Shown here: in pieces, positions 10,948-23,000 of the stretch
Layout: every line of letters begins with the position of its first letter
How positions within the stretch are numbered: the stretch's first letter is position 1
From: Lineus longissimus
Lineage: Eukaryota > Nemertea > Pilidiophora > Heteronemertea > Lineidae
DNA: 64,000 bases
Direction of reading: 5' to 3'
Assembly (NCBI RefSeq): GCF_910592395.1
Contig: NC_088326.1
Location: 2,671,001 to 2,735,000, forward strand
Notes under the pieces: generated by a model
Database searches by the model: none
Told to the model about the DNA's origin: nothing
Seen by the model: only the letters and a program-made list of their open reading frames with translations
Translations under genes and position numbers: made by a program

Positions 10948-13900
10948 TCAATCGGCAGATGGAATTTCCAATGCCAAAACCTCATTCTTTAGTTCTCGGT
11001 AAAGCCTCCAGAGATCTCTGCCCGCGTCCATCACTTGCCGCGGTCCTTGTCCCGGCCTCAGAGCCGGTTTGGTCCCAACCAGGACACATATGGTAACGAG
11101 GTAAAGAATACAATACTGAAAAAAAGAAAGAAGACCAAATTTAAGATAAACTGATATCAGCCGTCCCGTTGTTGATGATGTATTCCACCACAATCATAAA
11201 GGAATAAACATAAATGTATCACTTCAGAATACTAGTCCGTAAAATTTGATTTTGTTAAGATATGTTGTTCATCGCTATTATAAATTGCCAAACAATCTTC
11301 AAAGAAAAAGTGCAGGTGACGTAATTTAGTGATGCCTTTATGTTTCTTCCTTTCTGCTATATAGCCGGTGCTGCCATCTGTTATTTTACAACGGCCCCTA
11401 ACAGAGTTTACATGATACTAGTTCTATGATATAACAAACCTCTGGTTGCTTCGTGTAGTACAGGTTTATCATCATCACCATAGAGGTAAAACAGATATGA
11501 AACTCACCAGCGTCATCTTCTGAATTTTAACATACATCCGCTCGACATCTTTTTCTGTGATGTCACGCCCCCATTCGTCGACTTCGCTAAGCTTCTCGAG
11601 ATACGACCACAAGTACTCGCGGTAAAACTCCGGGGTGTTGAGCGACCGTTTCTCTCCCCTTCGGTCAATGGCCAAATACCCCACCGCGCTAGCGATGGGG
11701 AAATTGGCGATGTCGAAGCCTTGGTTGTTGTATGAGCAGACGTCGTAGTCAACAATCATGGCAGTTCCTGAAGCGATACGAAACGCGTGCAAGGGTTAAA
11801 ATATCTCGTACCACAGCCAGACGGCCATTTCAGACGTCATAAACTGTTGAGGGCCCGCTGACAAACGTATAGGGAGGTTCCGTACCATAACGAATTGCGA
11901 ATATGACATCATCAAACGTCGCAACTCACTATATATTGCGAAAACTCTCTGGATCTTAGACACAACACTGAGTTGGACCTCTACATGCACCCCATCCACC
12001 ATGAAAGAGTTTGCAGTGTGTCTTTCTGATTGAATTTTCCTGTGATCAAAGTCGCACTGTGTGCTGTCCCAAACCAAAACTACGTTCTACTACGCTCCGG
12101 ACGCAGTGGACCGGCCTCGTCCCTCACCATAAGGAGATCCAATTAGAATGACGCAAGGAGTCTACGTCCTGCTGGATCTGGTTCAGTCAAATCGTTTCTA
12201 TTCACTGTCGGTTATGAATAGAAACGATTTAATGGAACTGATCCGGACGGATCCAGTAGAACTTACGTATTCTTGCTTTTTTCAGAGCTGCACGGGACAG
12301 TAAGGAAGTGCAAAACTGTGGTACCCGATCGCACGACCGTATACTTTGTGGGGAATAGATTTCCGGCAACAATGATAAACTCGCCCGATCTGTACCAAGT
12401 GAAACTGATGGAGCAATGATCGGTGGTCAAATGTTGCCAGAAATCTACTCCCCACGCAATACGGTCGTGTGATTGGGCGGTGATATACCTTTTTCTTCAT
12501 TATGAATGACGTTCCCAAAATAGGCATCGTTGTGACTGAACACGCGATCGAACCCCAGACCACTGACGACCTCTTCTATCTCCTGCTTCTCTGCGAGGAA
12601 TTCCGCCTTTGTTGGGAATGCTGGCGAGTCCTTACTGCAGCAAGAAAATAAAGGAAACGTTTCCAAAGACATGAAAGAGAGGCGTTGTTGTCAACACTCT
12701 CCCTACTAAGCTATAAGCGCCCCAGCGAATAATCGCTGTTTGCCGGACGCTTTATACAGCGTCAGATATTGCTGTCTTCCGCTTGTTTTTACGCTGCACA
12801 TTGGAGTATAAAACCAGAGAGCCAGGACGCTGCAGTCTCGAGGTTTTTTTTAGAGAGTTACATAACACCCTCGCATCAAGTGTGTGTGATCTATTCCCCC
12901 ACCCCGCTATACCCCACCTGAAATAAAAACACAATTTCTTACATTTGCTGTGCTTCCTCTTCCATCATTGGCTTCTCGTACTCGTCCAACAACCATTCGA
13001 ATATCCCCCATTTTGAATTCTCCGGCGTCATGTTGTATTTCTCGAGGGCGAGGCTTTTTGTCTTTTTGGAGTGAATCTTTGCAAGTTCTTTTGCAACTAA
13101 CCTAGAAATGACGAAATGACAGGATGGTTCAGATCATAAACCTTGAAGCGCAGACGCAACGGAAATAGAGAGGTTTAGATCTTATTGACGTTAAAGTCTA
13201 CGGAGGAGAACGAATCAAGTTCGCGATCGGGAGAAATGGCTGCTGCGACTTTCACTTTCGACATGAAGTTTGATAAACATTATAGAGATAACGACCATGA
13301 AGCAGCGCATTATAAATACAGGGAGAAAATCTAGAATTGATTTTCTTTTGCCTTTTATATTTCTGGTAATACAGTGTACTCACTTTGTCACTGTCAAGTC
13401 CCGAAATTCGACAGGAAAGTTTTTCATGGAAAATGACTTCCCCATGATGTATTCATAACAAATCCCATTTCGCAGACGACACAAAACATTGGGTCCCACT
13501 CCAATGTCATCCATCAACCGATAAATGGTAAAATTTCTTTCCAAGTTAGTGAAAGTCGGAAATCTATCACGTGTTACACGAAAAAGTATTCCGTCATCGA
13601 TAGATCGGGTGTAGCATCTTAGCATTCGGTTTGCTTGTCCACCATCAACATCCTGAAACACGAGTGGTCATGAGCGATCACATTGACCAGTAACAAATCC
13701 GTAGCCCCCCCCCCCCTCAAGATTTACGGCTGACCCTGTGGAACGATACAAGTCACGGATTAATGGCTATCGGCTTATCGAAGTGCTGTTCAAAATAGTG
13801 CTAGTGCTAACGTTACAAGGTAAGCCAAATAAGATAACGCCCGCGTTAGCGTCTTACCTTGTTAGACCTAGATAGGCATATATAAAATTGAACCTGGATG

Positions 13901-14077
13901 AGAAACATTAAAGGAGACGTCCCATCACGAAAAAAGCTGGTCTCCACATACCTCAATTTTCACATCTTCTGGTTTCCAGTCCTTGCCCAACTTGGCCAGG
14001 ACTTGGTTGACAACATTTTTACGGTTATTCAAATCATCCGCGTCCACCATGATATCGAACTCTGGTACTTCCGCCAT
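10948..14077 (-). CDS. Ethanolamine/choline kinase family protein (divergent)
   Basis: Predicted cytosolic kinase that would phosphorylate ethanolamine or choline with ATP, the first step of the Kennedy pathway. Six exons on the minus strand: 14077-13952, 13652-13384, 13101-12943, 12634-12489, 11767-11508, 11115-10948; phases agree, 375 residues. Exon 2 carries the ATP-lobe sequence DVDGGQANRMLRCY and GICYEYIMG, like the EtnK motif (NGLCYEFIQG type). Exon 3 has VAKELAKIHS. Exon 4 has the Brenner motif FSHNDAYFGNVIHNE (catalytic D221, N226). Exon 5 has IVDYDVCSYNNQGFDIANF (metal-binding D240). Length and motif order fit the family. The loop after HND (AYFGN) and the C-terminal exon are unlike vertebrate enzymes, so the substrate is uncertain. 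The gene ends tail to tail with the Ly6-like gene. Confidence 0.85.
12090..12165 (-). mobile_element. MITE fragment in kinase intron
   Basis: The CTACGCTCCGGACGCAGTGG terminus of the family seen at 7055 and 9201, in the opposite orientation to the 9201 copy. Confidence 0.55.
12181..12240. repeat. Hairpin in kinase intron 4
   Basis: Arms 12181-12204 and 12214-12240 pair through AAATCGTTTCTATTCA and its complement, with a loop of about 9 bp. Confidence 0.7.
12325..12477. repeat. Inverted repeat next to kinase exon 4
   Basis: Arms of about 46 bp at 12325-12371 and 12432-12477 share GCACGACCGTAT and GGCAACA on opposite strands. The right arm ends about 10 bp from the donor of kinase exon 4 (exon end at 12489), so a folded transcript could reach this splice site. 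Confidence 0.65.
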
Positions 14078-14902
14078 TATGCGGTGGCTGACGTCATATG
14101 CGGAACTGAAAACACAAAAATCATCTGTGTATCCCTGGATGTGTTCATGTGTGTGTACTGGTGGTGGTCGTGGTGGTGGTCGTGGAGGGGAGGCTGAAAC
14201 ATCTTTAGTAGAATACCATTTCTTGGCCTGAGACAGACTAATACATCTGGTGGCCAGCTAACTCGATGTGCGGGGCATAGCAGGAGAGACCGGACTAACC
14301 CGCCTGCGTCTGTCTCTGTTTCCCGCCCATTTTTAGGTTATGAGGCTGAACTCGCCTCCAGGGTCTTTCATGTGCAGGACACTACACTACTCACACTACA
14401 ACGATGAAAGGTCAGCGCCGGCACATCGGATCCAATGGAAAATTGGATCAGCACTCGTCCCCAAAAGGTCGATGAACAGCGTAGCGGATCGAGGCTACAT
14501 GATAACCTACGCATAACCTACAATGCATGGGCTAAATAAAAAATGGCCAACTATCGACACCATCATCGCCTGTGGAGGGAACTAAAGCGCGGGAAAATTG
14601 AAAGCGTGATATCAAGCGGCTGATATCAATGCGGAATTCGAAATTTCAGAACAGCTGACTATATACAGAAATGTATTTTTTGTCCTCTTCTTTCGAGTCG
14701 AGCCTTTTAGACCATTCCCCCTCTATGGACCACCACTATTTACGAACGGCGTACCCCTTGTTGCGGATAAAAAGGGCTGTTACCCAACACCCTAAAATTT
14801 CTATCCTCAGCCCCGCTTAACTGAATTAGGCTTTTCACAACCGGCGCCATCTTGACCACCAAGGTTTTGCATCTTATCAAGATTTAAGATATACCCCGGC
14901 TG
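14078..14902. other. Upstream region of the kinase gene, no gene seen
   Basis: It holds the presumed kinase promoter/5' UTR, a short GGTGGT-rich stretch at 14158-14192 and otherwise unassigned sequence. Confidence 0.4.
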
Positions 14903-15299
14903 CGAGTTTTTTTACAGGTAGGTTCGTATTATTGTGTACATTCACCGCCAATCAGAGCTCAGTAACTTCGCCTGACGTCATCAAGTAAGAAACGCACGCG
15001 TGTTGTTAGTCAGTAAACAAGATCAGCGATGCACATCGACAATTGCTGCGAGTTCGAATCTCGGAAGGACCCAAACAATTATGCACTTTTTGTTTTATTG
15101 CTTTTTTTTCATTTACTTAATTATTTTAATAATAAATCAAATGTACACAATGGTACGAACCTACCTGTAAAAAAAACCCGCTGCCGGTGTAGAAGTTTAA
15201 AATGTCCTAGGATGAAATGTCCGGGAACAAAGGATTCTATTATGCGCTTCAATCTCTGAGCTATTGACTGTCAGGGTCTCTATAGAACCATATTGCAGA

Positions 15300-16375
15300 A
15301 TACGGCTATACGGTGCCCCAGGAGAAGTCTGTGGAAGGCATATCACAGACGTACTTACGTGCTTCGTCATACTACACCAAGGTGGCAGCACTATACGGTG
15401 CCCCAGTTCGCACAAGGAGACTGTGGAAGTCATACAACAGACGGACTTACGTGCTTCGTCATACTACACCAAGGTGGCAGCACTATACGGTGCCCCAGTT
15501 CGCACAAGGAGACTGTGGAAGTCATACAACAGACGGACTTACGTGCTTCGTCATACTACACCAAGGTGGCAGCACTATACGGTGCCCCAGTTCGCACAAG
15601 GCGACTGTAGAAGGCATATCACAGACGTACTTACGTGCTTCGTCATACTACACCAAGGTGGCAGCACTATACGGTGCCCCAGTTCGCACAAGGAGACTGT
15701 GGAAGTCATACAACAGACGGACTTACGTGCTTCGTCATACTACACCAAGGTGGCAGCACTATACGGTGCCCCAGTTCGCACAAGGCGACTGTAGAAGGCA
15801 TATCACAGACGTACTTACGTGCTTCGTCATACTACACCAAGGTGGCAGCACTATACGGTGCCCCAGTTCGCAAAAGGAGACTGTAGAGGGCATATCACAG
15901 ACGTACTTACGTGCTTCGTCATACTACACCAAGGTGGCAGCACTATACGGTGCCCCAGTTCGCACAAGGAGACTGTAGAAGGCATATCACAGACGTACTT
16001 ACGAGCTTCGTCATACTACACCAAGGTGGCAGCACTATACGGTGCCCCAGTTCGCACAAGGAGACTCAGGCATATCACAGGTCTACGTACTTACGTGCTT
16101 CGTCATACTACACCAGGTGGCAGCACTATACGGTGCCCCAGTTCGCACAAGGCGACTGTAGAAGGCATATCACAGACGTACTTACGAGCTTCGTCATACT
16201 ACACCAAGGTGGCAGCACTATACGGTGCCCCAGTTCGCACAAGGAGACTCAGACATATCACAGGTCTACGTACTTACGTGCTTCGTCATACTACACCAAG
16301 GTGGCAGCACTATACGGTGCCCCACAAGGAGACTGCAGAAGGCATATCACAGACGGACTTACGTGCTTTGGCTAA
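15300..16375. repeat. 92-bp satellite array, main block
   Basis: About 11-12 head-to-tail copies of a 92-bp unit containing CTTCGTCATACTACACC, GTGGCAGCACTATACGG and TGCCCCAGTTCGCACAAGG. Several later units carry small deletions. Because 92 is not divisible by 3 and the unit lacks stops in the plus frames, long open frames run through the array and switch frame at each unit. They are not genes. Confidence 0.95.
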
Positions 16376-16380
16376 ACTTT

Positions 16381-16496
16381 AGAATCCCCGATCGGAAATG
16401 ACGTCGTTTGATCGCATTCAACTATAAATACATTGAACAGTGGTGCTTGGTTAGTCAACCGATGACCTTTTTTTGGGGTGTGATCGGGGATTGTAA
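16381..16496. mobile_element. Small TIR element inserted in the satellite
   Basis: About 115 bp with ends AATCCCCGATC and GATCGGGGATT as perfect inverted repeats, interrupting the 92-bp array, which resumes at about 16505. Confidence 0.7.
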
Positions 16497-16504
16497 ACTC
16501 GTTC

Positions 16505-16790
16505 CCGTGCTTTGTCATACTACACCAAGGTGGCAGCACTATACGGTGCCCCAGTTCGCACAAGGAGACTGTGGAAGGCATATCACAGACGTGCTTACGT
16601 GCTTCGTCATCCTACACCAGGTGGCAGCACTATACGGTGCCCCAGTTCGCACACGGAGACTGTAGAAGACATATCACAGACGTACTTACTGCTTCGTCAT
16701 ACTACACCAAGGTGGCAGCACTATACGGTGCCCCAGTTCGCACACGGAGACTGCAGAAGACATATCACAGACGGACTTACGACAGGTGTA
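16505..16790. repeat. 92-bp satellite array, second block
   Basis: Three further copies of the 92-bp unit beyond the insertion, some with a CACACGG variant in place of CACAAGG. Confidence 0.9.
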
Positions 16791-17193
16791 TGGTAAACTC
16801 CGGACCTGCAGGTCCGGACCGTATGGTGTCGCCCCCTATTATCAGATTCTTTTGTGCAAAGTTTATTTTATTACTGTTGATTTAGTTGTAATTCATGTAC
16901 ACGTTGTATCATTCATATTAGTTGGCAGATATTTGTAGTAAATAGGATTAAGCATATTTCAGTTTTGTTATTACTGTGGGGCATACATGGATATTTGACC
17001 TACCTGTAAAAAAAACCCTGCTGCCGGTGTAAAAGTAAAAAGTGTCCCCCCTGGAAAAAGTGTCCGGCCCTATTGTATTCTGCAATATGGTTCTATAGAG
17101 ACCCTGACAGTCAATAGCTCAGAGATTGAAGCGCATAATAGAAACCTTTGTTCCCAGACATTTTATCCTGGGACGTTTTAAACTTCTACACCG

Positions 17194-17571
17194 GGACTAC
17201 TAGTTATTGTCCTCTGTCCTCACTAAGAGGTGGCAGCATAGACAATTGACCTGAAACGCACCTGCTACCTAATTGGGGTTAACACCATGGATGTGATGCC
17301 GAGAGATTTGTACAGTATATAAGGTACTTGTTAGGTAGTATATTAATAAGATAAACCACAGATTAAACCAGGTTCATGCTTGCTTTGACTTGATGAATGA
17401 CGGATCTGAGGGAGCTGGTTCAGGGTTCCAGCTGTAAATCGTCCCCCGCCCTAAAAACGGGCGAAATTTTTAATTTTTAGTAATTGCCTAGTTCCATTTT
17501 CTTAGCTCAGATGGCAGCACCAGAGAAGATGAGTGTCGGTCGGATATATCAGCTTGGAGGACGTACCGGCG
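17194..17571 (+). repeat. LTR-like direct repeat, copy 1
   Basis: It starts GGACTACTAGTTATTGTCC and ends GGACGTACCGGCG, and is repeated in the same direction at 18370-18734. It contains a TATA-like CAGTATATAAGG, as a retroelement LTR would. Typical TG...CA ends are not evident. Confidence 0.55.
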
Positions 17572-18369
17572 TGTCCTTTAGAAATGACTTCTGTCAATGA
17601 GACACTAATACTGAATTGGGTTATAACTTAAGTACGTTTGCATCTCATCAAGCGGGGGGGGGGGGGGGCAACGCTGCTGGGGTCTTGATCATGAACGTCG
17701 GAGAGTTTAATGTGTCTAATTGACCAACTTATGTCTGTAAGTCACACACTCTCCGAAGACAGTCACAACCCTGGAGGAGACACTACAAATTGTATTTTGC
17801 TTCATCATAACATCACCGGAGACTGACCCACAGATTACCAGCTCAAAGTCAGCAAGTAGGATCTGATATATTGAACCAGTCAACACTCAATAAAATTATA
17901 AGAACATGGTCGATCGAATTCTCCGTCTCATCCTAGAATCGTGCAATGTAGATCTGACACAACAGCTCGACCCTGCTGCAGAGAAGACAGTTATAATCAA
18001 TGTACATGTATGTCTTCGATATTCAGATTGAGTCTTGTGTGTTTGAAAGATTCTTGTGTTTTTTGGCAACTGTCTCCCACCTTCCGATATTATTGTGTTG
18101 TAGCCTGACTATTATTGTGACAATTAGGTTACAACCTGGTCTACCTGAGGGTGAGACACCTCGACGTGACCACAGAGAAGACAGTTCACAGCCTTGCTGC
18201 CACAGAGACAATGTTGACACATGGCCTGACTGAAAGTAGACATCCCGATTATTTCTATCGAATTTCCCTCTTCCTCGGTCCCCCAATTCTCATCAGTGGC
18301 AAACTCACTACAACGTGTACAAAATGTGCGAAGAAGTGAACAGCGTCAATATTTCCACATTTCATGCCA
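17572..18369 (+). other. Spacer between LTR-like repeats
   Basis: About 800 bp with a run of Gs near 17654 and no frame recognisable as gag or pol. A short frame starting MVDRILRLILESCNV at 17906 leads to a GT-type donor near 18001 but cannot be assigned. Confidence 0.45.
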
Positions 18370-18734
18370 GGACTACTAGTTATTGTCCTCACTAAGGGGT
18401 GGCAGCATAGCACCTGCTACGTAACGTACGTGGGGTTAACACCATGGATGTAATGCCGAGAGAATTTGCACAGTATATAAGGGTCTCGTTAGGTAGTGTA
18501 TTAATAAGATAAACTACAGATTAAACCAGGTTCATGCTTGCCTTGACTTGATGAATGACGGATCGAGGGAGCTGGTTCAGGGGTTCCAGCTGTAAATCGT
18601 CCCCCCACCCTAAAAACGGGCGAAATTTTTAATTTTTAGTAACTGCCTAGTTCCATTTTCTTAGCTCAGATGGCAGCATCAGAGAATTTTGATGAGTGTC
18701 GTACGGATATATCAGCTTGGAGGACGTACCGGCG
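18370..18734 (+). repeat. LTR-like direct repeat, copy 2
   Basis: About 90% identical to the copy at 17194, including GTATATAAGGG and the end GGACGTACCGGCG. The inverted arm of the composite element follows at once. Confidence 0.55.
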
Positions 18735-18838
18735 GCGGCGAGTTTTTTTTACAGGTAGGTTCGTACCATTGTGTACATTTACTTTATTATCAAAATAACT
18801 AAGTAAATGAAAAAAGCAATAAAAACAAAAAGTGCATG

Positions 18839-20039
18839 TTTAAAGGGAGTACTAGTATATATACCATGAGGTTCAGGATGAACCGTGCCTGCCTGTCTGT
18901 CGTAACTGAGTACTCTAAGGCATACTCTAAGGTCGTAAGGAGACGAATTTGCATATATACTGTTATCTATTACAACTCCCTGAGTGTGCTTGTGTGTGTG
19001 TGTGTGTGGGGATGGGGGGGGGGGGGTGGGGGTGGGGGGAGGTATTATGGCAAGCAGTCGGCTGTGATACATGCGACACATACCTGTTTAGAATCTCCAG
19101 TGTAAACCGGTGGTGAACATGGTAGTAGTTTGGCTTTGGTTTTATCTAAATAGGCCTAAGCCACATTATTTGTTTAACGATTAAGAATCTGATTGTTGCG
19201 AGATAAGAAGTTGTGCTATGGAAGACACTTGAAGTCAAAGACATACTTTTCGCCCTCACGGCAGAAGTGGAGCTAATTTAAACGACACCCACAACAGTTG
19301 GACCAAAGTGCCCGGATTTTCCCACGCGCAAGAACGTGGGATCGAATCCGTTCGTTGCCAATTTTAGGTAAAATACGCATGTAATGTATTGTTTTGATAA
19401 CAATTTATCTTTTTCATCTATTTGAGCATATATACATTCCTAAATATACCGAAATTTGGTATGAATATTCGAGTAAACCTTTTTTATTTAGGAGATTTTT
19501 AGCTTACTACATGCAATGACTTAATTGACTTGGCTACACCGTAGTAGTACAAGTAGGCCTACACCATCATCTGACTCTATCTACTGGCACTCCTGTAACC
19601 TTACATGTGGTACACTATAACAGTACATCACAGCCACAGTCACAGTCTATACAGTTACACTGTCATTACTCTATAGCCTACACACACGAGACACAAGGCC
19701 CTGACCCCAGGCCCGGCCCCACTCTCAGTTTTAAGTGCTAAGTGGGCCAGTGCAGTGCTGGTAAGTCTGTGCCCAGTAACAGATTGAGATTTAGACAAAT
19801 CAAATGACCCCTGGGCCTGGCCTCTCTCGCCATTCTATTCTAGCCCTAGGGGATTGCAAACTAAGGAGGATATTGGGACAAGCACGTGGCCCCCTAGGTG
19901 TCTGAGTCTGACTGGGGGTGGGGCTGGCATCTAGGCCTTAAAGTAGATTTCTTGTAAAGCATAATTGATAATTAGATCCCTTATGAATACTATAAAACCT
20001 AAAATTGACTTTGATTTTTTTCTAGTGTCGGTCAGCAGG
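18839..20039. other. Intergenic region and presumed GTF3C2 5' region
   Basis: A (GT)n/(G)n tract lies at 18991-19041. The rest is unassigned. A pyrimidine tract and TTTTTCTAG just before 20026 could be the acceptor of a non-coding first exon of GTF3C2. Confidence 0.45.
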
Positions 20040-23000
20040 ATGGAAGGACAAAACGAGGAGATGCTTGCTGAAGTGCCTGTGTCCATTGGTGCCCAGGTTG
20101 TATCCGATGGTAACGAGATTGTATCTGATGGTTCACAGGACGCATCCACGACCGTTGGCCGCGAAGCTGAAACAAAGAAGAGAAAGAAACAAGGCGTAGC
20201 TGAGGGGATGGTGTCGCCAAAACGTAGTAAGCCCGATGCCGATTTGCAAATTCCTGATACTATCAAGGAGAATTGGAAGGTATTATTAACTGTTCATCAA
20301 ATATTTGTAAATGTTTTGTTTTCTCAAGATTTCAACTTTCTGTGTCTTGTTACATTGATGATTGCTTCACCACTGAAGTGTGGGGAGATACCCAAAGCTG
20401 TTTAGTTTGGAGGAATGTTTGTGTACGATTTTGGATGCATACAGGAAGTACCTCTTTAAAAACTTGGTGACTTTACACTAGTGATGATCAGCCATAAACT
20501 ACGCTACACCTCATAAAAAGAAAATACAGTGAAATCTCTCAAGTGGACACCACTGTTAGCACCGAGTGCACAACCTCCCTGTTAGGGACAGTGATTTTTG
20601 TCCATAAGATAATATGCATACCTCTGTAGTTAAGAAACCTCCCAAATAAGGACAGCATTTTTCAGTTCCCAGGGTGTCCTTTATAGAGAGACCCTACCGT
20701 CTATTAGTATTATCCGTTCTCAACTTTCTCATCAAGTATGAATTCTGATATTTGTTTGTTTTAGTGCAGTAGAACCTGCCGTTTAAGGGCAACGTCGGGA
20801 CTGACAAGTGCTGTCCTTTTAAAATAGAGAGGTGTCCTGATTAGAGAGGTCAAATTGTATGTCTTTTTCAGATGCAGATTAAGTTGCTGAAGGAGGCCCA
20901 ATGTCCCAAATGTCGGTCTGTGAGAAAGACATACCTACCATTGGTCATGCATTTCATTGGGACACATCCAGAACTTCTCCTTCCGAAGACTTCTGCTTCA
21001 CCTGGTGGGAATGCTCAAAACCAAAAAACGTCATCGAATAATCATGCCCAAGAGAGACAAAAGATCGCTGTGAAGGACATTCATCAAAATGTCTCTGCTG
21101 TTCCCAATGAAATGACTTGCGCAATAGCTGTACCTACTGGACTTAAAACTTCCAGCAAAGGTGTCAGGCAAACTCATGCAAAAGTTTTACCTGTAACAGA
21201 ATGTCCTTCTAAAATCAATTCCAATACAGGACCGAAAACTTCCAGTATAGGCCATCTCATTCCGGATGCTGGGGAGAATTCAGACAGCAACTTTGTGATT
21301 GTAGGAGGTAGACTGGTCGAGCAGAATACTTCGGGTACTCCTTCATTTCCAGTGCAACGAAGTACTGTACAGATCGTTCCACCTGCAGATCAAATAGTTC
21401 GGATTGTGCCTATGGGGACAGGAAGCAACCAGTCAGCTGATGACGTTGCTGGAAATGCTGTACTAGTGCAAAACGTTGAACAGGTTGACACACGTCTTGT
21501 GCTTGAAGGTACGGAGTCTGCAAAAAAGCGAGGACAGCGTATTAGGACTTATACGGATAAGAAGACAAACAACACAGACGTTTGGAACAGACTGAAGAGT
21601 TCTGATGGAGAGATGGAATTGGAGACTAAGGCAAGAGATCGCCCTAGGGCGGCTGAGACTGATGAGATGCAGGAGTCCACGATAGAAAGTCCAGTAGAGC
21701 CAGTTGGGAAGATAGTTGCTGTGGAACCGAAAAGGAGATCTTCTGCAGGGGCTGCTGGTACACCGAAGTTGGAGAGTGATGAAGAGAAGAGTGCTGACGT
21801 GGGCAAAGAATTGATTGAGAAAAAGGAGCGGGATAGGGGGAAATGTATAAAGCCAGATAAGGGGAAAGGGAAGAAAGTGTCATCCAAGGCAAAGAGTGAT
21901 GCTACAGTTGACAAGGAGGTGGCTGCACCTGGTAGGAAGTCTGTGGTGTCTGGGGTTGGTTCAGACAAGGCTTTGGAGCATGTAGAAGATGCTAACGAAA
22001 CTCAACATATGGAGAAAATTGACCAAGACAGCAATAAAAAGCGCGGCAAACGAAAAAGCATGAGCAGTTCTTTAGCTATTGAAGGTGCTGGTCCTGCGTG
22101 GAGCGGACTTGTGGACGTGTCTGCTTCAGAGACTGGTAGGCCTAAAAGGAGTGGAGGTGCCCCGAAAAAGCTTCAGGTAGTAGGTACGGTTTCTGATGAT
22201 GTACCACAAGCGAGGTTTAAGACGCCGGAGTCTGGAGGTCGGGGAAAGGCAAGTGGCGGGAGGAAGTGTGAGGAGAGTACCGATTCTGATGATGTACCAC
22301 TGGTGAGGTTTAAGACGCCAGAGTCTGGAGGTCGGGGAAAGGCAAGTGGGGGGAGGAAGTGTGAGGAGAGTACCGATTCTGATGATGTACCACTAGCGAG
22401 GTTTAAGACGCCAGCGTCTGGAGGTCGGGGAAAGGCAAGTGTCGGGAGGAAGTGTGAGGAGAGTACCGATTCTGATGATGTACCGCTGGCAAGGGTTCAA
22501 ATGCCTGCATCACGAAGACACAGTTTGGAAAAGATGGCATGTGTTCCTGAAAAGGAGGATGAAATCAATACAGAGTCGAATTCAGTAGCCCAGGAGAGGT
22601 CTGATGAGAGTGAGAGTGAGGGAAGAGTAGTTGCCCCGCAGAGTGGTGGTAGGGGAAGGGGTAAGGGTAGGAGTGTGAGTAGGGGTAGAGGTGGAGGAAG
22701 CGCAAATATGGTGCCGCATTTGAAAGAGGCCAGGGACAATGAAAATCTGGTCGTGTCTGATGAGGAGAACAAGAATTTTACAACACCTACTTTTCGAGGT
22801 CGTGGAAGGGGCAGGGGTAGGGGAAGGGGGAGAGGCAGCTCGAAAAAGGTGGCTCTTTCGGAGGATGGAGATGTAAATCAGACGGTGTCCGATGCCGAGA
22901 GTGAGAAATTGGTGGACAGCTTTAGATCTCCTGAAGGGCGGGGTCGGTCAAGAGGCAGGGGTAGAGGAAGAGGTAGTGCAAAGTTGGCGCGTTTGGAGAT

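Larger units (their letters stand above)
14903..18838. mobile_element. Nested composite repeat with inverted arms
   Basis: A block of about 100 bp at 15081-15180 recurs inverted at 18733-18838, and the next block of about 120 bp (15181-15302) recurs inverted at 17085-17205. A short piece around TTACAGGTAGGTTCGTA is also at 14905-14941 (inverted relative to 15146-15180), and 16996-17035 is a direct copy of 15160-15200. Between the arms lie the 92-bp satellite and two direct repeats of about 370 bp. No transposase or reverse transcriptase is recognisable. A tRNA-like B box (GAGTTCGAATCTCG, 15048-15061) suggests that part is SINE-derived. Confidence 0.65.

Noticed and set aside
15264-16382. Open frames of up to 221 residues across the 92-bp array
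   Set aside because: They are an effect of a stop-poor 92-bp unit; frames change every unit and the protein has no recognised family.
19318-19360. B-box-like GGGATCGAATCC suggesting a tRNA gene
   Set aside because: No acceptor stem, weak T-arm pairing and no A box at the right distance. At most a SINE relic.
19965-20039. An upstream ATG for GTF3C2 adding 25 residues
   Set aside because: The added stretch reads through a pyrimidine tract and TTTCTAG that look like an intron end; the start at 20040 is preferred.
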